A DNA stretch of 57,630 bases, taken from positions 1 through 57,630 of the forward strand of contig NZ_SMKY01000024.1 in NCBI RefSeq assembly GCF_004349235.1, read 5' to 3'. The notes beneath the pieces are model-generated. The model did no database searches. It saw only the letters and a program-made list of their open reading frames with translations, and was not told the origin of the DNA. Within the stretch, counting starts at the first letter, position 1. Each line of letters starts with the position of its first letter. Position numbers and translations under genes: made by a program. This DNA comes from Actinomadura darangshiensis. Lineage in GTDB: Bacteria; Actinomycetota; Actinomycetes; Streptosporangiales; Streptosporangiaceae. Positions 44,868-51,998 of the stretch are shown piece after piece.

Positions 44868-45881
44868 TCAGTGCAGGCGGGTGCCGGCGATGATGCTTCG
44901 GGCGTTCTTGCGGGTCAGGGTGGCGGCGACGTAGGCGCCCAGCTCGTAGGCGTGTTCGGGAGTGTCCCACTCGTGGGCGTAGGCGAACGTCGCGCCGTCG
45001 CGGCTGAACACCCTGCCGATTAGGCTGAGCTGGCCGTCGTCGGTGGTGTGGCAGTGTCCCGCGATCGGGCTGTTGCAGTGGCCTTGGAGCGCGTGCAGCA
45101 TCGTGCGTTCGGCGAGGATGTGGGTGCGGGTCTGGGCGTCGTCGATGACCTGGAGGAGTTCCACTATCCCTTCGTCGGACTTGCGGCACTGGACGCCGAC
45201 GACGCCGGCCCCAATGGCGGGGCACATCTCGTCCAGGCTGAGGAGCTGCGAGATGCGGTGTTGCATGCCGACCTTGGCCAGGCCGCCGCCCGCCAGAACC
45301 AGGGCATCCACCTCCTGCTCTTCATCGAGGCGAGTCAGGCGTGGGACGACGTTCCCGCGGAACCGCTGCACGTTGAGGTCGGGCCGCGTCCGCAGGAGCT
45401 GTGCCTTGCGCCGGACAGCAGACGTTCCGATGCGCGCCCCTGCGGGGAGGTCGCCGATGGTGGCGTGCTTTGAGCCGTCGGGGAAGATCACAGCGTCGCG
45501 TACGTCGTCGCGCTGGAGGTAGGCGGCGAAGACGAATTCTTTGGGCAGGGGGACGTCGCCGGGGACGTCCTTCATGCAGTGCACGGCGGCGTCGATCCGG
45601 CCCATCATCAGGGCCTTATCGATCTCCTTCATGAACAGGCCCTTGCCGCCCAGCTCCGACAGGTCGCCCTTGTACCGGTCCGCCGAGGTCTCGATGGGGA
45701 CGTACTCGATATCCAGGTCGGGCATGACGGCGGTGAGAGCGTCGATGACGTTCCGGGCGTAGGCGCGGGCGAGGTGGCTGGCGCGTCCACCGAGCCGTAG
45801 CGCTCGCCCGGGCAGCGCGTTCTCGAAGTACGCGGCGGCGGGAGTCAGAGGACTGCTGGAACCCATGGGAACGATGGTCAT
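44868..45881 (-). CDS. HemC-like hydroxymethylbilane synthase homologue
   Basis: 337 residues. HMBS signatures are present: GGKGLFMKEIDKALMMGRID, HCMKDVPGDVP (catalytic Asp, about D105), GTSAVRRKAQLLRTRPDLNV, RFRGNVVPRLTRLD and GHCNSPIAGHC, where C269 corresponds to the dipyrromethane-cofactor Cys. The N-terminal extension and substitutions (GTSAVRR for GTSSLRR, HC for HS) make it divergent from housekeeping HemC. ATG overlaps the HemB-like stop. Its expected substrate is porphobilinogen, yet the partner HemB-like protein lacks its catalytic lysines, so the true substrate is open. Confidence 0.8.
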   Translation of the reverse strand: MTIVPMGSSSPLTPAAAYFENALPGRALRLGGRASHLARAYARNVIDALTAVMPDLDIEYVPIETSADRYKGDLSELGGKGLFMKEIDKALMMGRIDAAVHCMKDVPGDVPLPKEFVFAAYLQRDDVRDAVIFPDGSKHATIGDLPAGARIGTSAVRRKAQLLRTRPDLNVQRFRGNVVPRLTRLDEEQEVDALVLAGGGLAKVGMQHRISQLLSLDEMCPAIGAGVVGVQCRKSDEGIVELLQVIDDAQTRTHILAERTMLHALQGHCNSPIAGHCHTTDDGQLSLIGRVFSRDGATFAYAHEWDTPEHAYELGAYVAATLTRKNARSIIAGTRLH

Positions 45882-46795
45882 GTCAGTGTCTTCCGGGATG
45901 TCGAGACGGTGGAGGACGCCTCACCGAGCGTAGCGGCGAGGGTGAGAGCGGCATGGCTGACCACTCGCGATGCCCCGGCGCGCAGGAGCATGGCGTACTC
46001 CTCGGCCAGCAGTTCGGGCGGCAGGGTGGTGCATTCTCCGGAGACGGAGAAGGGCAGTAGCGGCACGCTGGCCCTGGCGTGCAGCGCACAGAGGATGTCG
46101 GTGGAGAAAAGGGCGGGCTCGATCAGCAGCGAGTCGGCGCCCTCGGACAGCATCATGAGTCCCCGCTCGACCGCCGTGGCCGTACGGCCGGAGGCGGGGA
46201 GCTGGAACGGCCGGTTCTGGGGGCGGATGCCCATGGCGGCCCGGTAGCCGCCATAAAGACGTGAGTCCACGATCAAGTGCGGCATGATGCGGACGCGGTG
46301 AAATCCGGTGGAGTCCAGGGCGCTCCGGCATGCCGCGATCGAGCCGGGGATCATCGCGGCGGGGCCGACCACGTCGGCTCCGGCCTTGGCTTGGGTCACG
46401 GCTTGGTGTGCCAGCGCCGCGATGGTCGCCGCTTGGTCGGGCTGTCCATTGGGCGCGGTGAGATGGCAATCGCCCGTGGACAGGTAGCCGCACAGGCAGG
46501 TCTCCGTCATCACCTGCACACCCAGGCGCATCGACTTGATGGCGCGGATCGCACGTGGCATCACCGAGCCGCTCGCCGCGGCACCCGCCGCCGAGGCGTC
46601 GCGCCGGTCGGTGGTGAAGACCTTCAACGCGGTGATGCCGGCCTGGTGGGCGCGCGCCGTCACGCTGGGGAGTTGGTCCAGGGTGTAGGTCGGGACCGCA
46701 CCGGGTGGACGGCCGGCGTCCCCGCCGTCCTCCCGGACGAGCACGACCATGACAAGACGATCCGCCGACAGCCGAGGGAGAGACTCCTTGACCAT
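45878..46795 (-). CDS. HemB-like protein lacking both Schiff-base lysines
   Basis: 305 residues, clear homologue of 5-aminolevulinate dehydratase (PBG synthase). The metal-binding Cys cluster is kept (C100, C102, C110 in ETCLCGYLSTGDCHL), as are AGADVVGPAAMIPGSI and FSVSGECTTL. The region normally SAKxASAFYGPFR reads HLIVDSRLYGGYR without Lys, and the normal MVKPAL reads LLIEPAL with E226 at the catalytic Lys position. It therefore cannot use the standard mechanism. ATG 46795 has GAGG upstream. It is coupled to a HemC-like gene, so a changed condensation chemistry or a non-catalytic role is likely. Confidence 0.82.
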   Translation of the reverse strand: MVKESLPRLSADRLVMVVLVREDGGDAGRPPGAVPTYTLDQLPSVTARAHQAGITALKVFTTDRRDASAAGAAASGSVMPRAIRAIKSMRLGVQVMTETCLCGYLSTGDCHLTAPNGQPDQAATIAALAHQAVTQAKAGADVVGPAAMIPGSIAACRSALDSTGFHRVRIMPHLIVDSRLYGGYRAAMGIRPQNRPFQLPASGRTATAVERGLMMLSEGADSLLIEPALFSTDILCALHARASVPLLPFSVSGECTTLPPELLAEEYAMLLRAGASRVVSHAALTLAATLGEASSTVSTSRKTLT

Positions 46796-46916
46796 CGTCA
46801 CCTCGCTTCCATAGAGGAGTTGCTGAAGGACTGGACTGGATCTGATGAGGGTGAGACGTTCGCCTCGCATCTGGAGGGGCCTGGAACCGTCCGATCACCG
46901 ACGGCTTCAGGACCCG

Positions 46917-46952
46917 CGCCCCGGAGCGCGCCCCTCCCCGCGCTCCGGGGCG
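46917..46952 (-). terminator. perfect 14-bp stem hairpin between two operon parts
   Basis: CGCCCCGGAGCGCG, an 8-base loop and CGCGCTCCGGGGCG. It lies 7 bases downstream of the 46959 gene stop and about 120 bases before the HemB-like start, so it could terminate or attenuate transcription into the hemB/hemC pair. Confidence 0.7.
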
Positions 46953-46958
46953 TGATCT

Positions 46959-47429
46959 CTACGGGGGGCCGGAGCGCTTGGGGGACGGGTCCGCGCCCAG
47001 GGTGCGCATCTGGGCAGGCAACAGCTCATTCTGGCCGGAGTCGGTCTGGTCGGGTTCCACGCGCGGGTTTGGCCCGCGCTCTCCCGCCTGCCTCACGAGC
47101 GTGATGTGCTCGTCAACGATCTCTTCCAGTTCCAGACGAACCTGCCGCTGGCACTCATCGATCGTCTGGCGGAACATCCCGTGCATGGTCATCGCCTCGT
47201 CCCACACCTTCGCGACGACGCCCAGGGCCGCTCCGATCGCCTCTGCAGCGGGACGACGCTTCATGTCCGCCAACTCCGCCGTTGCGTGCTCCTCCACGTA
47301 GACCGTCATCAGTCCGACGCGCAGGTAGGGGATGCCGTGCTCGAACAGCCGGTCGGCGAACAGGGTGGAGATCAGCGCGCCCATGGCCTCCGGCCTGGCC
47401 GTATACCCCATCGGCCCGCTCGTCGTCAT
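46959..47429 (-). CDS. small helical protein of unknown function
   Basis: 156 residues, ATG 47429 with GGGAGG. The sequence is helical (PEAMGALISTLFADRLFEHG, then LELEEIVDEHITLVRQAGER) with a polar disordered tail. No family recognised. It overlaps the upstream MerR-like gene by one base, so it is in the same operon. Confidence 0.5.
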   Translation of the reverse strand: MTTSGPMGYTARPEAMGALISTLFADRLFEHGIPYLRVGLMTVYVEEHATAELADMKRRPAAEAIGAALGVVAKVWDEAMTMHGMFRQTIDECQRQVRLELEEIVDEHITLVRQAGERGPNPRVEPDQTDSGQNELLPAQMRTLGADPSPKRSGPP

Positions 47430-48067
47430 CAGGGTCCTCCCACCGTGCGCAGCGCCGTCTTCACCTGGACCACGGCCTCGGTCGGGTTGTCGGCCTCGCA
47501 TAGCCAGACGCCGCCGCCCCAGCTGAACCACCAGCGATCAGCGTCGCTTGCGCGGCGCCGGCACTCGATCGCGACCCCGCGGGAGGCAGCGTCCTTGGTG
47601 ACGCGTATCCGCTGCTTACTGACCACCTCGGGCGAGAGTTTTTGCCCGCGCAGCAGGTTGGCCAGCGTGGTCAGGAACGCCGCGCTCTCTGCACCGTCCG
47701 CGCCGGGAGCGTCCGTCTTCTGGGTGTCGGCGTTCGCGAGGCCGACCGGCAGGCCGTCGTCGCTTTCGCCGTCGAGGCGGGACGTCAGGTAGCGGCGCAG
47801 GGCCCGCAGACTCGGTGGGCCGTTGGTGCCCAGCTTGGCGACGATCTCCAGTTCGGGCTTGAGGTACCGCCGCGGCGACCGCTCGGAGTCCTGGCTAACA
47901 GAGATCAGGCCCTCCTCCTCCCAGCGCATGAGCACACCAGACCTGAGACCCGTGATGCCGAACGCCTCGCGTACGGGGATCCACGGGCCGTCGGCGATGG
48001 TCATGCCGTTGATCTCGGCGACCTTGCCGACATGCTTGCGGGGGTAGTCCGATACCACCAAGGTCAT
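47429..48067 (-). CDS. protein with MerR-like helix-turn-helix and C-terminal domain
   Basis: 212 residues from ATG 48067. An N-terminal HTH (IPVREAFGITGLRSGVLMRW, then EEEGLISVSQ) suggests DNA binding. The C-terminal part (VAIECRRRASDADRWWFSWG, GGVWLCEADNPTEAV) resembles the C-terminus of the neighbouring 48064 protein, which indicates a shared domain. It is likely a regulator of this operon. It overlaps both neighbours. Confidence 0.55.
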   Translation of the reverse strand: MTLVVSDYPRKHVGKVAEINGMTIADGPWIPVREAFGITGLRSGVLMRWEEEGLISVSQDSERSPRRYLKPELEIVAKLGTNGPPSLRALRRYLTSRLDGESDDGLPVGLANADTQKTDAPGADGAESAAFLTTLANLLRGQKLSPEVVSKQRIRVTKDAASRGVAIECRRRASDADRWWFSWGGGVWLCEADNPTEAVVQVKTALRTVGGP

Positions 48068-48432
48068 GCCGCTGCCGCCTCTTCCATCTGGGTCCTGATC
48101 TGGTGGGCCGCCACCCTCGTGTCGTTCACGGGGCGGATGGACTCGCCCGTGCGGGTGTTGTAGAACCACCACGCCCCGTCTCGGCAGTAGTGGCACCCGA
48201 CCGTGACGGCTCGTCCGGGGACGCCCAGCGGGATCACGTTGAGGACCACGAACCCCTGCGGGTCGGCGAAGGCCGTGACAATGCCCTCCATCTGGGCGAA
48301 CGCCCTAGAGAGGTGGGCCAGGAACGTGACTCGCTCGCGTTGCGGGATCAGAGTGGTGGGGACGCTTGCCTGACTCGGCTCCGGACGTGGGGGGACATAT
48401 CGCGCTCCGGAAGATCGCGCGTGGGCTCCCAC
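48064..48432 (-). CDS. small protein of unknown function sharing a domain with its neighbour
   Basis: 122 residues. GTG 48432 lies 3 bases after the stop of the 19-residue peptide ORF. HLSRAFAQMEGIVTAFADPQ precedes the shared module AVTVGCHYCRDGAWWFYN, which parallels ECRRRASDADRWWFSW in the next gene. No known family. Translational coupling to the peptide ORF is likely. Confidence 0.5.
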   Translation of the reverse strand: MGAHARSSGARYVPPRPEPSQASVPTTLIPQRERVTFLAHLSRAFAQMEGIVTAFADPQGFVVLNVIPLGVPGRAVTVGCHYCRDGAWWFYNTRTGESIRPVNDTRVAAHQIRTQMEEAAAA

Positions 48433-48435
48433 AGC

Positions 48436-48495
48436 TCACACCCCCGAGGTGTGGCCGCCGCCACCCATCCGTCGGTGTTTCTCGATGATCTTCAT
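48436..48495 (-). CDS. 19-residue peptide ORF heading the operon
   Basis: ATG 48495 to TGA 48436 encodes MKIIEKHRRMGGGGHTSGV. GGAAGAGG lies 6 bases before the ATG, a far better ribosome site than most short ORFs have. The next gene begins 3 bases after its stop. It could be a signalling peptide, a precursor of a small product, or a leader peptide for translation control. The Gly-rich, His-containing tail is unusual. Basis: sequence only. Confidence 0.5.
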   Translation of the reverse strand: MKIIEKHRRMGGGGHTSGV

Positions 48496-48759
48496 AGTCG
48501 GCCTCTTCCATGCGTGGGGGCGTTGTTCCTCTGCGGTGGCGAAGCGCGGAACGGGCGCCCTGACCGGCTCGCCGAGATCACGGATTGCCGCGAACTACCT
48601 CCGTGCTGACTCCGAGTAGAGCACCATGAAAACCAGCGCTGCAAGGTTTCAGAGTGATTCTCCGTACCGAATTTCCGCAGGTCGGAGGCTCATTGCGAAT
48701 CGTGCGGGGGGATGCTTTCATTTCGAGTGAAAGACCGCCCCGGGATGGAGGTGAAGCGG
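48496..48759. promoter_or_regulatory. divergent promoter region between peptide operon and XRE gene
   Basis: 264 bases with no gene, holding both promoters. No strong palindrome was identified. Shared location suggests that the XRE-DUF5753 regulator may affect the peptide/HemB/HemC operon. Confidence 0.35.
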
Positions 48760-49644
48760 ATGCCGGAAGCCGCGACGGGGTCAACCGTCCCGCGGAGGCA
48801 GCTCGGCCGCTACCTGCGCGAACTTCGGACGAACGCACGCCTAACGGTGCAAGCCGCCGCGAAAGCGCTCGAATGGTCCGAGGCGAAAATGTGGCGGATC
48901 GAGACCGGGCAAACGTCCCTGCGATCTCACGACGTCGAGACCATGTGCCGGGTATACGGGGCGCCCGACGAGCTGAAGGTGGCCCTGATGGGCCTCGCCA
49001 AGGAAACCAAGGGAAAGGGCTGGTGGCACGCCTACGGTGACGTCATCCCAGACGGATTCGACCTGTTCATCGGCTTGGAGGAGGCGGCACAGAGTCTTGA
49101 GGAGTACTCACCCGAGCTGGTTCCAGGTCTGTTCCAGACCCCCGACTATGCCCGCGCGGTCATCAGCAACAACACGCGCCTACAGGACGAGGACATCGAT
49201 CGTCGGGTGCAGTTGCGAGTCCAACGCCAGACGTTGGTGACCCGACCGACGTCACCCCCCACCATCAGGGTCGCTCTGAACGAAGCCGTTGTCCGCCGAG
49301 TCGTCGGCGGGCCGGCGGTCATGGCGGCGCAGCTCGACGGACTCGCCGAACTCAACGAACGCCCGCACGTCTCCATCCGCGTCGTGCCCTACGAGGTGGG
49401 GGCGCATCGAGGGCTCGACACCGGGCCGTTCATCCTCATGAGGTTCCCGACCACCGGAGACGGACGCGACCACGAACCCCCCATCGTGTATGTGCAAGGC
49501 TTCACCGGAGCCCTGTACCTGGACAAACCCCGCGAGATCGACCGCTACTCCGACGGGTTTGCGTTCATCTGGGACAACGCCCTCCCCCAGGAGGACAGTT
49601 CGGCGCTGTTCCGGCAGACAGCAAGGGAGATGAACAGACCATGA
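48760..49644 (+). CDS. XRE/DUF5753 (Scr1-type) regulator
   Basis: 294 residues from ATG 48760, preceded by GGAGG. N-terminal XRE helix-turn-helix (LGRYLRELRTNARLTVQAAA, EWSEAKMWRIETGQTSL) followed by the DUF5753 ligand-like domain (EYSPELVPGLFQTPDYARAV). This regulator type is abundant in actinomycetes, usually paired with a DUF397 partner as here. Such pairs act in development and toxin-antitoxin-like control. It is divergent from the peptide operon. Confidence 0.9.
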   Translation: MPEAATGSTVPRRQLGRYLRELRTNARLTVQAAAKALEWSEAKMWRIETGQTSLRSHDVETMCRVYGAPDELKVALMGLAKETKGKGWWHAYGDVIPDGFDLFIGLEEAAQSLEEYSPELVPGLFQTPDYARAVISNNTRLQDEDIDRRVQLRVQRQTLVTRPTSPPTIRVALNEAVVRRVVGGPAVMAAQLDGLAELNERPHVSIRVVPYEVGAHRGLDTGPFILMRFPTTGDGRDHEPPIVYVQGFTGALYLDKPREIDRYSDGFAFIWDNALPQEDSSALFRQTAREMNRP

Positions 49645-49841
49645 GTGCCGACTTCGCTGCAGCCAAGTGGCGCAAGAGCAGCCGCAGCAACTCCGAACAG
49701 GCATGCGTGGAGGTCGCACAGGCGCGGTCCGCCATCGGTGTGCGTGACAGTAAGAATCTCAACGGCGGCCACCTCCTCCTCGACCGCACGGTCTTCACTC
49801 GACTCCTCAATGATGTGAAAGCCGGCGACCTGGACCTGTAA
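49641..49841 (+). CDS. DUF397 protein
   Basis: 66 residues. AAAKWRKSSRSNSEQACVEV and IGVRDSKNLNGGHLLLDRTV are the DUF397 signature. ATG overlaps the XRE stop. It is the standard small partner of DUF5753 regulators and is proposed to antagonise the regulator. The hairpin at 49950 follows. Confidence 0.9.
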   Translation: MSADFAAAKWRKSSRSNSEQACVEVAQARSAIGVRDSKNLNGGHLLLDRTVFTRLLNDVKAGDLDL

Positions 49842-49949
49842 CCGTCCCACGGGGACTCTCGGCATCAGTTACGGCCGGGGCCGTCGCGTGCTCGATGAGA
49901 TGCGTGGCGCTGTTCGTCTCTGGTGCAGTCTGAGGAAGTAGCCCACGCA

Positions 49950-49979
49950 GGCCCGGGTAGGTGGGACACCACCCGGGCC
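49950..49979 (+). repeat. 9-bp stem hairpin, copy B of dispersed hairpin repeat
   Basis: GGCCCGGGT, a 12-base loop and ACCCGGGCC, closely matching copy A at 42947-42980 including loop length and the downstream GTGCGCGCC. It probably acts as terminator after DUF397. The two copies bracket the 43-50 kb block. Confidence 0.7.
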
Positions 49980-50677
49980 AGTGCGCGCCATTCGATGGTT
50001 CCCATTAGTTTAGAGGCATACATTGATGCCGAAGTCTATCTAACACATTAGTCCGATACCAACTATCCTTGAGATATTAGGCCGCAAAACTCTTTATTCA
50101 TTTTAGATGATCAGTGAGATGCAAGTATTTGTATACCCAAAAAGAACCTTCTGCTTGAGGGAAAAGTGAATGGCACTCAAGTGAGAAATTTGTTTGTGCG
50201 GATATTTCAATATTAGTAGCATACTTTAAGGTGGTGGTGGATTAACATCCCTTATAGTGAATGCTTGACATGTGAGGGCTTGGTGTTTCAAGGGCGATAT
50301 TTTGTCGACTCGACAAGACGCCTTTCTGGCGAAATGGAGGGCATGGAATATCAATAGATAAGGTTGAGTGTTCCAACAATGGGAGCCTTGATATTTGGAC
50401 TTCACTAAGGCGGTGATGGGATTAGAGGAATACTTGAGATGGTTAGATATTTTCTGGGCGACATGTCTGGTGACGTGGGGTGGGGTCAGGTGGCCTGTGA
50501 GCTGGTCATATGCCAGCTACGGAAGGACGTGGACTTACTCGATGATCATGGATCTCGCCCGTGTGGTTCGGGCCCGATGCGGTTGTGGCTGATGCCCGAA
50601 AGACTTTGCTTGCTGGAATCTCAACGGTATTTCTCATCGCAGTCTGTGAGGCGCGAAAGCCTGTTACTGTCGCCTGC
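49980..50677. other. AT-rich segment with palindromes upstream of XRE gene
   Basis: About 700 bases, strikingly AT-rich from 50000 to 50450 compared with everything around it. No gene is supported. It contains TTGTCGA-C-TCGACAA, a 15-bp near-perfect palindrome (50302-50316), directly followed by CGCC-TTTCT-GGCG. Such AT-rich, palindrome-bearing segments beside conjugation genes can be oriT, replication origins or silenced foreign DNA. Which of these applies cannot be decided here. Confidence 0.45.
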
Positions 50678-51049
50678 ATGAACGACAAATTCGGTCGCGT
50701 ACTGCGCAACCACAGGGACGATGCTGGGCTCAAGCAGTCAGAGGTGGCGGCACGCGTGGGCGTGTCCCAAGGAACCGTCTCTGAGTGGGAGCGGGGCAAG
50801 CGTTGGCCAGAAGCTGACCAGGTTCAGAAACTGGCGGTGATCTTCAACGTTCCCTACAAGTACCTCGTGGTTCAGCAATTTGGCTTGGCGTCGGACGTTG
50901 AGAATGCGATCTTGGCCGACGCGGCCATGACCCGTAAAGAACAGGACGCGCTGCTGGCGCACTATGCAGCCGTTACGTCCCGCGACTCTACGACCGTGGC
51001 AGCGCTCTTGCGTGGGGAGGGACCGAAGGCCGTGAGCGCAAGATCCTAA
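50678..51049 (+). CDS. XRE-family transcriptional regulator
   Basis: 123 residues. RVLRNHRDDAGLKQSEVAAR and VGVSQGTVSEWERGKRWPEA form a standard XRE helix-turn-helix; the C-terminal half is helical. ATG 50678 fits the start of homology. Its 3' end overlaps the convergent lytic transglycosylase gene by 62 bases. Placement beside the AT-rich palindrome segment and the conjugation operon suggests a role in transfer control. Confidence 0.82.
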   Translation: MNDKFGRVLRNHRDDAGLKQSEVAARVGVSQGTVSEWERGKRWPEADQVQKLAVIFNVPYKYLVVQQFGLASDVENAILADAAMTRKEQDALLAHYAAVTSRDSTTVAALLRGEGPKAVSARS

Positions 51050-51998
51050 GCAGCGGGCGAGTGGTGCCGGTCCAGTCTGAGCGGCGATAGGGCTCGACGC
51101 CGATGGCCGGGTGGCAGGAGGAGCAGCGGGCGGCGATCATTTGGCCGTGGCCGATTACCAGGCCGACGTGGCCTGGGTGGTTGTTGGAGGTGCCAGGACC
51201 GGAGTTGAAGAAGACGAGGTCGCCGGGTCGGGCTTGGCTGTTGGGTACGCGGACGCCGAAGGGCCATTGGGAGAAGGTTGTGCGTGGGATGGTGAGGCCG
51301 GCGGCGGCGTAGGCGGCTTGGACGAGGCTGGAACAGTCCCAGGCGTCGGGGCCGGTGGCGCCGAATACGTAGGGCTTGCCGCGTTGCGCCATGGCGAAGG
51401 CGATGATCTTTGCGATGGTCTCGTTGGGTGCGGTTATGGCGGCGGCATCGGCGCACTCGGCCGGAGAAGCGCCCTCGGTTGGGCTGCTACTGCTGGCGGG
51501 CGTCGTTTTGTACTTGCGTGCGCGGTTGAGGACGTCGTCGACGTAGGTTTTGCTGTGGTTGTAGGCGAAGAGTGCGGCGCGCATCTTGGGCGGGGCGCCG
51601 TTGTGGCGGAGGTAGTTGGCGGCGGCGGGGATGGCGTCGGCTGGGTCGTGGCGGTCCTTCTCGGCGTCGTGGTTGCCGTCGACACCGAAGCTTGCCCAGG
51701 TGCCGGATAGGAACTGCATGGGGCCACCGGCTCCGGCGTCGTTTTCGCCGGAGCGGACGCCTGGTGCTCTGGAGCGTCCGTGGTCGGACTCGATGGATCC
51801 GACGGCGGCGAGAATCTCCCAGGGGATGCCGTAGTCCACCGACGCCTTGCGGTAAAGGGCGAGGTAGTTGGCGGGGATTCCGGCGACTGGCGGTCCAGTT
51901 GCCCGCTGTCCGCACGCGTTGGGTGTCGAGCCGGTGACGGCACCGATGAGGACGACCACAAAAAGCATGAGGGCGACCAGGACCGCGATTACGGGCAA
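50988..51998 (-). CDS. lytic transglycosylase/NlpC-P60 cell-wall hydrolase of T4SS
   Basis: 336 residues, one N-terminal membrane helix (VIAVLVALMLFVVVLIGAVT). The transglycosylase domain (about 45-155) has E70 in VGSIESDHGRSR and MQFLSGTWASFG. The NlpC/P60 domain (about 190-310) has the catalytic Cys C222 in DAWDCSSLVQAAY and H277 in NHPGHVGLVIGHG. VirB1-like bifunctional hydrolases open the peptidoglycan for conjugation machines in Gram-positive bacteria. Its start overlaps the replication-relaxation gene. Confidence 0.9.
   Translation of the reverse strand: MPVIAVLVALMLFVVVLIGAVTGSTPNACGQRATGPPVAGIPANYLALYRKASVDYGIPWEILAAVGSIESDHGRSRAPGVRSGENDAGAGGPMQFLSGTWASFGVDGNHDAEKDRHDPADAIPAAANYLRHNGAPPKMRAALFAYNHSKTYVDDVLNRARKYKTTPASSSSPTEGASPAECADAAAITAPNETIAKIIAFAMAQRGKPYVFGATGPDAWDCSSLVQAAYAAAGLTIPRTTFSQWPFGVRVPNSQARPGDLVFFNSGPGTSNNHPGHVGLVIGHGQMIAARCSSCHPAIGVEPYRRSDWTGTTRPLLRILRSRPSVPPHARALPRS

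Noticed and set aside
45878..46795. HemB-like gene as an ordinary housekeeping PBG synthase
   Set aside because: Both active-site lysines are replaced and the gene sits in an element operon without other haem genes.
50395..50681. Short open frames in the AT-rich segment
   Set aside because: No ribosome site, no codon bias and overlapping frames; they look like chance ORFs.
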